Assembly (NCBI GenBank): GCA_029465975.1
Contig: CM055744.1
Coordinates: 9,581,596 to 9,645,595 of the forward strand
Source of the DNA: Dallia pectoralis
Lineage: Eukaryota > Chordata > Actinopteri > Esociformes > Umbridae
Reading direction: 5' to 3'
Length of the DNA stretch: 64,000 nt
A program made the position numbers and the translations under genes. Of the stretch, positions 25,744 to 35,295 are shown in pieces. A model generated the notes under the pieces. It was given only the letters and a program-made list of their open reading frames with translations, did no database searches and had not been told where the DNA came from. Within the stretch, counting starts at the first letter, position 1. Every line of letters begins with the position of its first letter.

Positions 25744-27457
25744 TAGGGCTAGACGATATGGAAACATTTAATATCACGATATATTTCTTAATTTCGGTCG
25801 ATACGATATAATTCCAATATCGATATGAACAATATAAAAGCCTCAGAAAAAATGCCATGAACACCCACAACGAATGTCTGTATACAATATTCTGAAAAAT
25901 ACATTTGCCAAGTCTTTTGAGCCTCCTCCTATAAAACTAAATAATATTTTAGAAATAAAACGGTACAAATAAATTAAAGTTCACCTTTTATTTGATTTTA
26001 ACCTTTATACAAACAAGAAAAGTCAAATAAGCAATTTGACTCTGAGACTGACCTTATTAATATATTTAACTTTAAACAATAACGTAGGCTGATTATATTA
26101 TTCTTTACACAAAACTTCCTGCAACAAAACTTGTTCTTATAAACATATCGTTTAAAGTTAGTGAACATGTTAGACAATGAAGAGGTGAGTTCATGAGTTC
26201 GCTACGTGACCGTGGATTTAAGAGACACGACAGAGAAGCTCATGAACGCGCATGTCGCAACATGCTCGGAGAATGAGAGTGCTCAAAAGCGCATGTCCAT
26301 CATGACGTCATGGGCCAGTCAACGCGGAAGATCCAAGCTCCTATGTTGGCTTTATGCGCTTTTGAGCCTCTCATTCTCCGGCACATTTAGCATCACGCTG
26401 AAACCTGAAGTTTATCAGATCTCAGAAAGCTGAATGTTACTGCCTACCCCCGCGTACGGGAGGGAAATGTCACAACCCAGGGCAACTATTGGTCAGCGTC
26501 CGCAAGAGAGGTGCAGTGAGTGCATACAAGGACATAGACACAGCAAGGTACCGTTTAACAGAAAAGGCTTTATTACGCCACGGTAAACCAACAACTATAC
26601 ACGTGGGAAAAAGGGGCTGAGCGGGTCCAAAGCAAAGAAAGTAAAGGTATAACTGCTAACCTACCCTACAACACAAATTGCATCTACCTGGCATGCTTTC
26701 CAGATGCCCTAGCCAACATACAGTGGGGTGGACCGCCCAGATCTACCCTGGTGTGTTTATACAAGGAAGTTACCCTACGGGTGATGTAGGCCCCAGGGCA
26801 GCTTGCCTAACACTCCCACGTGTTCCCCTCTTCCCTGGGAAGGAAAAGAAAACAGAAACAAACAGGACAACAGGTTACTCAACAAACAAACAATTTCAAT
26901 ATTTGTACAATTTCTACTTTCAGACGTGCACAGAACTAACACACAGGCACAGCGAATAACTACAACAAAAGTCCCAAAACATTACCAAACCTCCCCCGCG
27001 CCCTTTTCACCCCCAAGTAGCCCACTATATACTGTCGGAGATCATTTGGTTGATTCAACACAGCTGAACCGGCCCACGGGATGGGAGGAGTCATGGCTAA
27101 GGGATGATTGCGGTCCTGACGAGCCACCTGTGGACAAACAGACAAAAGGAACCAACACACAGAGAACACCAACACAGACCCAGCACAGGAACTTCGCAGA
27201 ACGTAACACTGAACCACTTCCCTACCACTGAATTAGTCTTTCCTCTCATATCAACTGTCTGCTTTCTCCTCACTTATAGAAGCTCGTTCAGTCACGTTTG
27301 AATTGCGGTCATGGGCGCTCATTTTGTAGCTTAAACTTGCCGTGTTGGAGATCAGCAAAAATATTGAAATATCGAAAATGTGTTTAGAAATCATATCACC
27401 GTTATTGATTTTTTTTTACCGCGATATATAGTGATATTGAATTATTGTCCAGCCCTA
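25744..27457. mobile_element. hAT-type element B, nested inside element A
   Basis: Ends are TAGGGCTAGACGATATGG and the complement of TAGGGCTGGACAATAATTC, with AT-rich CGATAT subterminal motifs. Internal sequence at about 26170-26350 is closely similar to 56820-57000 in a sister element. No clean 8-bp duplication was found; only ACCT is shared at both junctions. It lacks the transposase piece present in the sister and is interrupted by a solo LTR. Confidence 0.75.
26435..27208 (-). mobile_element. Solo LTR, 5-bp TSD, nested inside element B
   Basis: A 774-bp block with TGTTAC and GTAACA ends, flanked by CTGAA at 26430-26434 and 27209-27213. Read on the minus strand it has a TATA-like box (AGTATATAGTG near 27030) and an AATAAA near 26570, in the correct U3-R order. 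No internal retrotransposon genes remain, so it is a solo LTR left by recombination. It resembles the LTR-like block at 32075. Gypsy-type is the likely superfamily, but this is inferred. Confidence 0.75.
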
Positions 27458-27825
27458 ACCTCATATTGCAAAACAGTTTAACTTTCAAATAGACATGGGT
27501 CCTTTTAGCCTGAACTTTTTTAAACATGTCATTAATAAAATCCTCACTCCTCAAAATGATCACTTCTGAAAAAATGGACCAACCTGATAATATAATTGGA
27601 ATGACTCCATAGAGACGTGTGTGCGTGTGCGTGTGAGCGTGCCCGTGCGAAGCTCCGTCTGTAATCTTCGACCTGCATGTTTTGCAAATTGCAACTCTTT
27701 TTTTGTCGACTACCTCGTAGTTTTTATAGCCAAACGAAACTATATTCGGTATCATTTTGCCAACTGGCGCGTTGTTGCTTGTGCTTCATTGGTTGTCTTG
27801 CAAGGTGCCTGCTTGGATGCTGTCT

Positions 27826-27936
27826 AATCAAAACAACGTGGGACTACAGTGATTGGATGTCGAATCAAAACAACGTGGGACTACAGTGATTGGATGTCCA
27901 ATCAAAACAACGTGGGACTACAGTGATTGTATGTTG
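27826..27936. repeat. Three 37-bp tandem repeats
   Basis: Three near-identical copies of a 37-bp unit, AATCAAAACAACGTGGGACT then ACAGTGATTGGATGTCC. Each carries ATTGG (an inverted CCAAT). They lie inside hAT element A. Confidence 0.9.
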
Positions 27937-28521
27937 TGCAGGCAGCGCGCGTGTTCTCTGCATGCATTTTTTTCACAGATGCAGATAAACCGAGAGCGGC
28001 GCGGCCGTGTGAACATTTTCTTCCCCAGTTTTCATGGGAAGTAGCGAGTCTTCTCGAGTCAAAAGGCGCAAGTCCAAGTGAAGTCACGAGTCATTGATGT
28101 TCAAGTCCAAGTCGAGTTGCAAGTCTTTGTACATTTTGTCGAGTCGAGTCTGAAGTCATCAAATTCATGACTCGAGTCTGACTCGAGTCCAAGTCACATG
28201 ACTCGAGTCCACACCTCTGATATATACTGTATATTAAAAAAGTGCAATGTGTTGGACATTTTGCTGCTTTTATGTCATTTTACTGCTGTCATAGTTCATA
28301 GCACAATACGTTGAAATCAAAAACCACACAGTCACAGACTCTAAAAAAGCATAACAGTTTTGTCAAGAATTTGATGTCTCTTCTTTCTGCCAGATAAAAG
28401 AAAAGTATCAATAGTGGTATCGATAAAGGCCCGGGTCGTTAAGCAGTATCGAAAAATGGTATCAATATGAACACAAATGAACGACCCCCATCCCTACCCG
28501 CACTCACCTCTCTTCAGTGGA

Positions 28522-28698
28522 GCATGCTATTCTGCTAAGATGCTGTTCTGCTAAGATGCTATTCAGCTAAGATGCTATTCTGCTAAGATGCTATTCAGCT
28601 AAGATGCTATTCTGCTAAGATGCTATTCAGCTAAGATGCTATTCTGCTAAGATGCTATTCTGCTAAGATGCTATTCTGCTAAGATGCTATTCAGCTAA
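28522..28698. repeat. Minisatellite, 16-bp period
   Basis: Eleven copies of GATGCTATTCTGCTAA, with TCTGC and TCAGC variants interspersed. Confidence 0.95.
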
Positions 28699-29330
28699 CG
28701 CTCCAGAGCCAACTCCACCTCAGTTAAAACACATTGAGGCATGCGAGAAGCCACAAGAATATAATATAATATGTTTTATGTTGTGTTTTAAAGTGGGTGT
28801 TATGTCTGGGGAAACTAAATAGGAAAATTAAGATATAGCCAAATTCATTTTTTACATTCTCTTTTTTAAATCGATGTACGACAACGAAAACGGGCTTGTC
28901 CTAATAAATCAACTTGTCATATTGGGTACACAATGCTTGAACAACACCAATATCAAATTATTAAATTTCTTGCACAATTGTAACGGTGGCATTACAGGAG
29001 GTCAATTATTTAAGAAGAGTCTGCTGTCTTAGCGCTGCACAAACTGCACTGCGGCAGATACAGTATAAACAAGCAACCAGCATAGCAACAGACCCAATGT
29101 TCTATACAGGATTTGGCAGCTTGGCAGCAGCCCTAACAATGGAACCTAGAAGTACTCAAATTCTTCTTTTGCAGTGGGACACTATTTTAATTCACAGGGC
29201 ATAGACAAATGATTGTTGAGTAAAATTATTTACAAATTAAATGACAGGCTCATTAATGTGTTTTACGCTTTACCAGAAGGCTTTGTTCTAGTGTGTGCAG
29301 AGTAGATTGCATAACACATTGTGTTGTCGG
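28699..29330. other. Intergenic, nothing recognised
   Basis: AT-rich DNA without a credible gene or repeat boundary. Confidence 0.4.
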
Positions 29331-29334
29331 TGTT

Positions 29335-29512
29335 CAGGACCTTTTTATATTAGCAGTTGTAACAAAGTGCTTATAGTATACAGATACTCAACCTAAAACT
29401 ACCAAGCGCAAAGCACTAAGAAGTGTTTAGGAAAAACCCTAAATAGGTTAGAAGCTATGAAAAGCTGTCAGGTTTGACCAGTCCTTCCGGTTGTGCTGGG
29501 TAGAGATAAATA
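29335..29512. repeat. Decayed copy of the dispersed fish repeat
   Basis: Contains AGCAGTTGTAACAAAGTGCT and ends CCGGTTGTGCTGGGTAGAG, matching blocks in the copies at 8265 and 44618 with many changes. Confidence 0.5.
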
Positions 29513-29717
29513 CATGACCGTATTAGGCCAAATTGTTAATCAATATGTTAAATGATCCCGATGACCAGTGAGTCAAAAATAAACAGATTGGAATAGACTG
29601 GCTGCAGGAGTCTTCGGACAAAATTTAGATTAGCAATATGACCAGAATGTGACCAGATGGACTATGTTCAGGGACAAACAGAGCTTTACTCACCTTATGG
29701 AGTAGTGCAGAATGCAG

Positions 29718-29922
29718 AGGTGTCAACCCGATTCCACAGGAGGGTCTGGTGCATGCATGTTTTAGTTTTTTCCTATAAATTGGTTCCCAGTTCAGACCTA
29801 AACAACCAGGTGTGGGTAGAAGCTAACCAGTTAGTGACCTAATTCATTAATAAAGTACAAGGTGGGAGCAGAAACCTGTAGATACTTGGCCTTCCATGGA
29901 ACCGGTTTGACACTTCTAGAGT
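29718..29922. mobile_element. MITE related to 17981-18181
   Basis: Inverted ends GAGGTGTCAACCCGATTCCA and the complement of AAGTGTCAAACCGGTTCCAT, with internal TCAGACCTAAACAACCAG shared with the other copy in opposite orientation. No clear flanking duplication. Confidence 0.65.
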
Positions 29923-30059
29923 AGAGGCAACATTGGTGGTGTTGATGATCCATGAGTACTCCTTGGCTGTACAGACGTTTGAAGAGGAACTTGAAATGTC
30001 TGACTCTCCCATTCGTGTGGTTTTTGGTTGTATTCAATCCTCTGCTTCCTCAAGTCAAC

Positions 30060-30490
30060 AATCTAATCTTTTGTTTAACTGAGGGAGAGGATGTTGTCTT
30101 TGCACCTGCATCCCAGGGCTTTATAGTGAGCATAAGATACCTTGAGGTGGGAAGGCATTGGTTGGTAGGCTGACGTCCTTTGACATTATTGATCCCTACC
30201 TTTTTTGAGAGACTGGATACCCATGTTTGGCTACATGATTTTGCAAATAGATCCATTTGTATGTGTGGATGGCCTGTCCTCAAACAAAGGTTTTGGTGTT
30301 CATCAAGGCTCGGTTTTGGGTCCACCATTGTTTTTACTATATCCACTGCCTCTGAGTGGTGTCAACTGGAACCACAATGTTTATTTCCACTGCAACATTA
30401 ATTACACACAGTTGCATATTTTCAATATTAGCTACTCTGGAAGCAGGTGTTTCAGACTTTGCTGGATGACAAGTAGCTTTTTAAGTTGAA
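30060..30490 (+). pseudogene. LINE reverse transcriptase fragment with lost catalytic box
   Basis: The frame starting at 30205 reads GVHQGSVLGPPLFLLYPLPL and then HNVYFHCNINYTQLHIF. This is the RT core GVPQGSVLGP ... FHCYADDTQL of L2/Jockey-like LINEs. The catalytic YADD is replaced by NINY, so the enzyme could not work. An upstream piece in another frame (SFDIIDPYLF, about 30165-30205) matches the preceding AFDTIDH region, showing a frameshift. Confidence 0.75.
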
Positions 30491-30749
30491 ACTGAAATAC
30501 AAAAAAAAATGAAATGCTTGTTTCAGAAACAAAGAAATGTGTTGTCAGATTTTACAGGAAACCTCGATGGTGTATTGTCGTAATCCAAAAAACTGAAATG
30601 AACCCACACGGTGCCATGATGGATATATGGTCATATCCCAAAACACTAAAAGACCTTGCGTTGTCCTCTACCCTCAATCTCGCTTTTGATATATATTTGG
30701 ACATATAAATATATAAAATATAAAAATACATTTGTTTTTATCAAAACAG

Positions 30750-31035
30750 TCATCCCCTCTAGGCTGGTTACCAAACTCTATGACCTTGGGATCAGACCCT
30801 GTTTTTGCAACGTGACTTCCTAAACAACAGACCTTAGTTTTACAGGTTGAGCAACCTTACCTCCTCCACCCTGTACCTGAACACTGGTGTCCCACAGTTC
30901 ATAACCCACTCTTCTACTCCCCTTTCACCAATGAAAGCTGTATCCATGCCCAAGTTCTCTTTAATAAGGATGTGGACGCAGGATCTGTAAAGCGCTTTGA
31001 ATAAAAAGCGCTATATAAAAGCGCAAAAGCGCAGC
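30750..31035 (+). pseudogene. L2-like LINE fragment with 3' tail
   Basis: Encodes RLVTKLYDLGIRPC, with several stops, then LNTGVPQ-like and THSSTP-like pieces in another frame, matching the RT region KLxDLGLNTSLC ... NTGAPQGC ... THDC of fish L2 elements. It ends in GTAAAGCGCTTTGAATAAAA and GCGCTATATAAA, the kind of 3' tail shared by L2 elements and their SINEs. Heavily decayed. Confidence 0.55.
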
Positions 31036-31064
31036 ATTTATGTGGCCAGCTACAAATCCGTGGG

Positions 31065-31222
31065 TGTGAATCAGGTGTGTAAGTAGTAGGGCAAGATGTG
31101 AATCAGGTGTGTAAGTGGTAGGGCAAGATGTGAATCAGGTGGGTAAGTGGTAGGGCAAGATGTGAATCAGGTGTGTAGGTGGTAGGGCAAGATGTAAATC
31201 AGGTGTGTAGGTGGTAGGGCAA
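31065..31222. repeat. Minisatellite, 32-bp period
   Basis: Five copies of a unit reading GTGAATCAGGTGTGTAAGTG then GTAGGGCAAGAT. Confidence 0.93.
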
Positions 31223-32074
31223 AAACAAACGTGCACATATTGGGGTCCACAGGACCATGTCTAAACCCACCTGTCTGTGCAGAACTTGCCCAATTAGCTG
31301 AGCTGAGTCATGCAATATATATACCTGGTTTAATTTTTACTGTTGACAGAAGCAACGACTTGTCACTTGTAATGTAGGCTTGACAAATGTGCCATATTTA
31401 TTAAAAGAACTAAGAAAGTACAAACCAAAAAGACACCACTGACACAAGGCCTCATATGGTGTAACCAAACAAAGTAAAAGAAGAACTTCAATAAGGACAG
31501 TGATTAGGGAAACAAATGAATGAAATATGAGGGAGGGAGGGTGCTGATCTCAATATTCCAGAACATGACAACACAAACCCCCCCCCCCCAACCCTCACAT
31601 CCGACAAACCCTGTTGCTGCAATCATTGTTGCCCGTGAAGGTTTGTTTAGTGGGAGGTATCCAGTGTATCAGGAAGTGACAGGCCATTTTCATGTCACAT
31701 TAGAATTGTACCTGTTATGTATTGAGCAGGCTCTGTGGAATTCTTTAAATATTCTCCAATATTTAATAAAAATGTCATCACCTCAACACATTTTTAGACC
31801 AAATGTTTTCTTATGTAGGAGTTAAAGATTCGTCGTACCGCATGAAGTGTCGGTTGTGTCTGTCTAAATGCACCGAAAGAGGAGAAAGGAGTTGAGGGAG
31901 GGAGGGGCTATAAGGTACAGGAAGGGAGCAAGAGGAGAAAGTAATTGTGATGGTTCAAGTTCAAAGTGATGGAGGGGGGATAAATAAAGCTTGGAGAAAG
32001 AACATTTCTGCCTTTTTTCTAGTTGTACTTTTGTACTTTTACTTTTGATACTTTTGAGTACATTTTAACACCAG
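31223..32074. other. Region far upstream of osgin1, no gene seen
   Basis: Mixed DNA with a poly-C run at about 31580 and G-rich stretches near 31890-31980. Contains the ARE-like site listed separately. No ORF of interest. Confidence 0.4.
31302..31311 (-). promoter_or_regulatory. ARE/MARE-like motif upstream of osgin1
   Basis: On the minus strand the sequence is ATGACTCAGC, fitting the antioxidant response element RTGACnnnGC and the MARE half TGACTCAGC. It lies about 1.9 kb upstream of the inferred osgin1 transcription start. OSGIN1 is a known NRF2 target in mammals; use of this site is inference. Confidence 0.35.
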
Positions 32075-32754
32075 TGTTACGCCCCCGCCTTAAGTGGCTG
32101 GAGAACGCTACTGCCCAAGGCCTGCCCGTTGGGTGGTGAGGTGGGTGTGATGGTGTGTGAAGCAACTTATCAAGGAGGCCACAACTGAAATTACCGTTAC
32201 CCTTAACAGGTATGGTTTATTCTAGTACAGTTCAAAATAATAATGATACCAATAATACAACAATTACATACAGGAGGGTAGGTCAAGAGAACAATGGGAA
32301 TGTAGGAGTTGGGCAATGCCAGCGGTCTGTCAAATCAAAGAAATCATACATAAAGACCCTAAGCTTCCCTCGTTAGTCTGGCCACTATTGGCCAGCCCTA
32401 ACCACAACTTACCTCACTGCTACAAAACACTGGGGAACAGCCACTGGCTTCTAATCTAGTGTGTATAACAGTGGCTTACCTACGGGTGTGTGTAAACCCC
32501 AGGGTATCTTACCTAGCCCCACTCTACAGGATACAGGTTACACAAACACAGCAGGCTAACACAAACATTCCATCAAATACCAAAAAGGACTACTATGTCA
32601 CACATAACAAAATTCCTCCTTCCTCTCTCTCTGTCTCCAAACAAACTACACATATAAATAAGGTGATGAACAACTGCGGATTGATTGTCCCTGCCACAAT
32701 ATCCATGGACAACTGTATCCACAATATCCATGGACAACAAGGACAACTGTAACA
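32075..32754 (-). mobile_element. Probable solo LTR related to 26435-27208
   Basis: Ends TGTTACGCCCCCG and ACTGTAACA. The block CTACGGGTGTGTGTAAACCC parallels CTACGGGTGATGTAGGCCCC of the other LTR. On the minus strand it carries an AATAAA near 32220 and a TATA-like TTATTTATATG near 32655. No exact flanking duplication was found. Confidence 0.55.
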
Positions 32755-32987
32755 CCACCAACTATTATTATTACTATGTTAGTAACTTTGACTTTAGAAA
32801 CATTAACCATCAATAATTCAATACATTATAACACTTTTAGAATTTACTACAGTGCTTACTACAGTAATAAATGGTTGGCGCAAATGACGCAGGTACAGTA
32901 TTGCAACAAGTATAACACAATGGGCGCTACAGAATAGCCACACTAGGGCGTAGAGAACTACAAGCATCATCAGGGTGAACGCCAATT

Positions 32988-33172
32988 GCCACTTGAAGCG
33001 TCATCTCCAGCCTACTGTGATTGGCCACTTGAAGCGTCATCGTCAGTCTACTGTGATTGGCCACTTGAAGCGTCATCTCCAATCTACTGTGATTGGCCTC
33101 GTGAAGCGTCATCTCCAGTCTCCTGTGATTGGCCAGTGGAAGCGTCATCTCCAGTGATTGGCCAGCAGTATC
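32988..33172 (+). promoter_or_regulatory. osgin1 promoter-proximal 36-bp tandem repeat with CCAAT boxes
   Basis: Five units at a 36-bp period (starts 32988, 33024, 33060, 33096, 33132), the last shortened to 29 bp. Each carries GAAGCGTCATC, containing the half-site TGACGC on the minus strand, and TGTGATTGGCC, an inverted CCAAT box. The array ends about 20 bases before a TATA box and about 50 before the inferred start site, so it sits where a proximal promoter should. A long minus-strand open frame across it is an artefact of the repeat. Confidence 0.7.
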
Positions 33173-33190
33173 CTCAATGCTAGTAGTAAT

Positions 33191-33197
33191 TATAAAA
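33191..33197 (+). promoter_or_regulatory. TATA box of osgin1 (inferred)
   Basis: TATAAAA directly follows the CCAAT repeat array. It predicts initiation near 33220, just upstream of a sequence that ends in a strong splice donor at 33441. Confidence 0.6.
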
Positions 33198-33219
33198 CCG
33201 TTCAGGCGCTTCAGTCCTA

Positions 33220-33440
33220 CGGTTTCATTATTGCGGCATTTGACTGCACATGTCGGCATAAGAGAGACACACAGATGTAACACACCTATGGTGAGAAATT
33301 GAGTTACATCGGGAGACGCAGCGGCTTCCTGTGGAAGAAATCGACGGTTATTTTCGACAAGGGGTGGCAGTTGGAAGCGCGTGCGGCGTTCAAGTTGTAG
33401 GATTTGAAAAGCCTCAGTTTGCTGTTGTACCACTATATCG
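33220..33440 (+). other. osgin1: osgin1 noncoding first exon (inferred)
   Basis: Begins about 25-30 bases after the TATA box and ends at CACTATATCG followed by the donor GTAAGT. It has no long frame in phase with the coding exons, so it would be 5'UTR, spliced to the exon at 35276 whose first 20 bases are also untranslated. Inferred from signals only; transcript data would settle it. Confidence 0.5.
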
Positions 33441-35275
33441 GTAAGTGGACACGGTGTAGGGAATATGTCAGCATGTCTGCTCATTTTACCCATTAAACCT
33501 GTTCTAACATCTCTAGGCTATTTTTATTGGTGTGATACATGTCTAGTGATGTCTGACTATGCAACCGCAAATCTACTTGTACACAATTTGCCGGTTTTAC
33601 GGGAATCCGGCGTTAACCGGCACTGGTCATGGTTCACTTTACGTTTTGCGGTGGACGGTTGTCTAGCTAGCGTTGACCTTAAACGTATTACGCATGTATC
33701 AGTATATATGGGCTAATCCATTTACTGTAATCAGATGGTCCACTCTGCCGGTCTATAAACAGACGTCTGGGTCAGCACAAAGGACGCCACATACGTGTGT
33801 ATTATCGTATGTAATCTCATCGGTAGTCAATGTAATCATGTTATAATAACCGGACCAATGCGCCAGACTTGGATCGGTGTTTCTGTGTTAGTTGCGCACT
33901 TGAATGAAAGGCCTGCACACGTTTTTCCGTGCCTAATGCGGATATGGCGGTGTGTAGTCTATATGACAACATTGCATTGGACAACTATCAGCCACATCGA
34001 TTTTGCAGGCGGTAGTCGTCCCCTGTTTCATCCGCATCGTGTGGTGGTATAGCGGAATTACACCACCAGTGTGGATGCATACTGGCAGGTGTAGACGTAG
34101 GACCTTAGACATGAGTCTATTTTCTAGACACTAGTGTTTTATTGGTTTACAGGAGCCTTTGAACAATATTATTGAGATGCTCTGGTGTTTCCCCTTCAGA
34201 ATGGGCTCATTATGAATGAGGCAATGCTTTTACTGTTTAAAATGTGTGCACTGCTGATAATGTGACATGAAAAGACAGATAAGACCTAAACACACACACC
34301 CTCTCGCACGTTGAAACTAGCTCAACAAATGGGGGCATTCACAGAATTTCAACAAAAAACTGTATTTTCTACTTATCTTAACACTACCCTCAAACTAACT
34401 AACTTTGGCTGCACCCCTAAACATGTGATCTATCTTGAGCATAACCCATACTAATCATTTCATTATTGACCTAAATGATACATATTTATCCTGAACATTA
34501 CACTACAGGGGAACTTGTTCTGTATCTTGTCATCCTTTTTGTTATATCTAAATGTTGGCAAATAGCACTTATCTAACCAGAGTTTTATTTTTTCCACCAT
34601 TTATGTAGTGCAAACTGCAACCTTGGTGCTGACATCCGTGCTGCAGCAATGTAGAGTAAATGTGACTTTAATAATAAAACCTAACAATAAAATGTTGTCG
34701 TTGAAATTGTGGCATGTTGAAGTGTATTTCAAATAGGGACTTCTGAATCTGTTAAGATACTAAACTCACTTTAACACAGTATTGACTTCATTATCATAAG
34801 AGAAAGTAATGGACATCTAATTTCATCTCGGTTGAATTGGGCGGCTTTAACTTTCAGCTGAGTCACGCTTACCAGTGAAATTTGTTATATAATCTCTCTG
34901 CTCCACTGTAATCCTGGCAAGCAGCCTGTAGGTGTGTCCCAGAGCTTTCTGGTAGGACAGTCTCCTCCCACGACTTCAATACTGTACTATGGCTCCCCTT
35001 TCAGGCGTGAAGCATTTTTCCTCCCTTTCCTGGCACATGGAATCACTTTTGAATCCTTCCCTACCAGTTCCATCGGTTCTCGTTACCTCGTCTATTTTGG
35101 TTAAGTTTTAGCAGCAGTTTTTATCTTCTCTTATCTGCGCACGTTCACCTCGGTTTGTGGCCACAGAGATTTAATGTATTTTCTTTAGTTCTCTTTATAT
35201 GTCAACCAAGAGCCTAAATATGTCAACAAATGACGGCATTGAAGCTAATGGTTAATGTCCCTTCTCTCCTTGCAG
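33441..35275 (+). other. osgin1 intron 1 (inferred)
   Basis: Runs from GTAAGT to a CTCTCCTTGCAG acceptor. It holds an ARE-like site at 34857 and no recognised repeat or gene. Confidence 0.45.
34857..34866 (-). promoter_or_regulatory. ARE/MARE-like motif in osgin1 intron 1
   Basis: The minus strand reads GTGACTCAGC, a full match to RTGACnnnGC with the MARE core TGACTCAGC. It lies about 1.6 kb downstream of the inferred transcription start. Regulation by NRF2/MAF is plausible from family knowledge but not shown by sequence alone. Confidence 0.4.
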
Positions 35276-35295
35276 ATAAAAGCAGTAGGGTGGCC

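Larger units (their letters stand above)
25366..28219. mobile_element. hAT-type element A, perfect 8-bp TSD
   Basis: Ends are CAGAGGTGGGAC on the left and the complement of CAGAGGTGTGGAC on the right. Both are followed inward by many subterminal copies of GAGTC/CAAGTC. ATATATAC flanks it at 25358-25365 and 28220-28227, a perfect 8-bp duplication as expected of hAT transposition; the site is inside a TA-rich tract, so part of the match could be chance. No transposase is present. It contains hAT-type element B and three 37-bp tandem copies at 27826-27936. Confidence 0.85.
24783..28496. mobile_element. Possible outermost hAT-like element of a nested stack
   Basis: Right end: complement of TAGGGATGGGGGTCGTTC, with subterminal ATCGATACC-type motifs (28390-28496). 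Left: TAGGTTGGGGTACCGAAC followed by GGTACTATTAAGGGTAC. The two ends are only loosely alike and I found no 8-bp duplication, so treating them as one element is a guess. Confidence 0.3.

Noticed and set aside
32927..33493. 188-aa open frame on the minus strand
   Set aside because: It crosses the 36-bp promoter repeat (a multiple of three, so one frame stays open) and has no homology I recognise.
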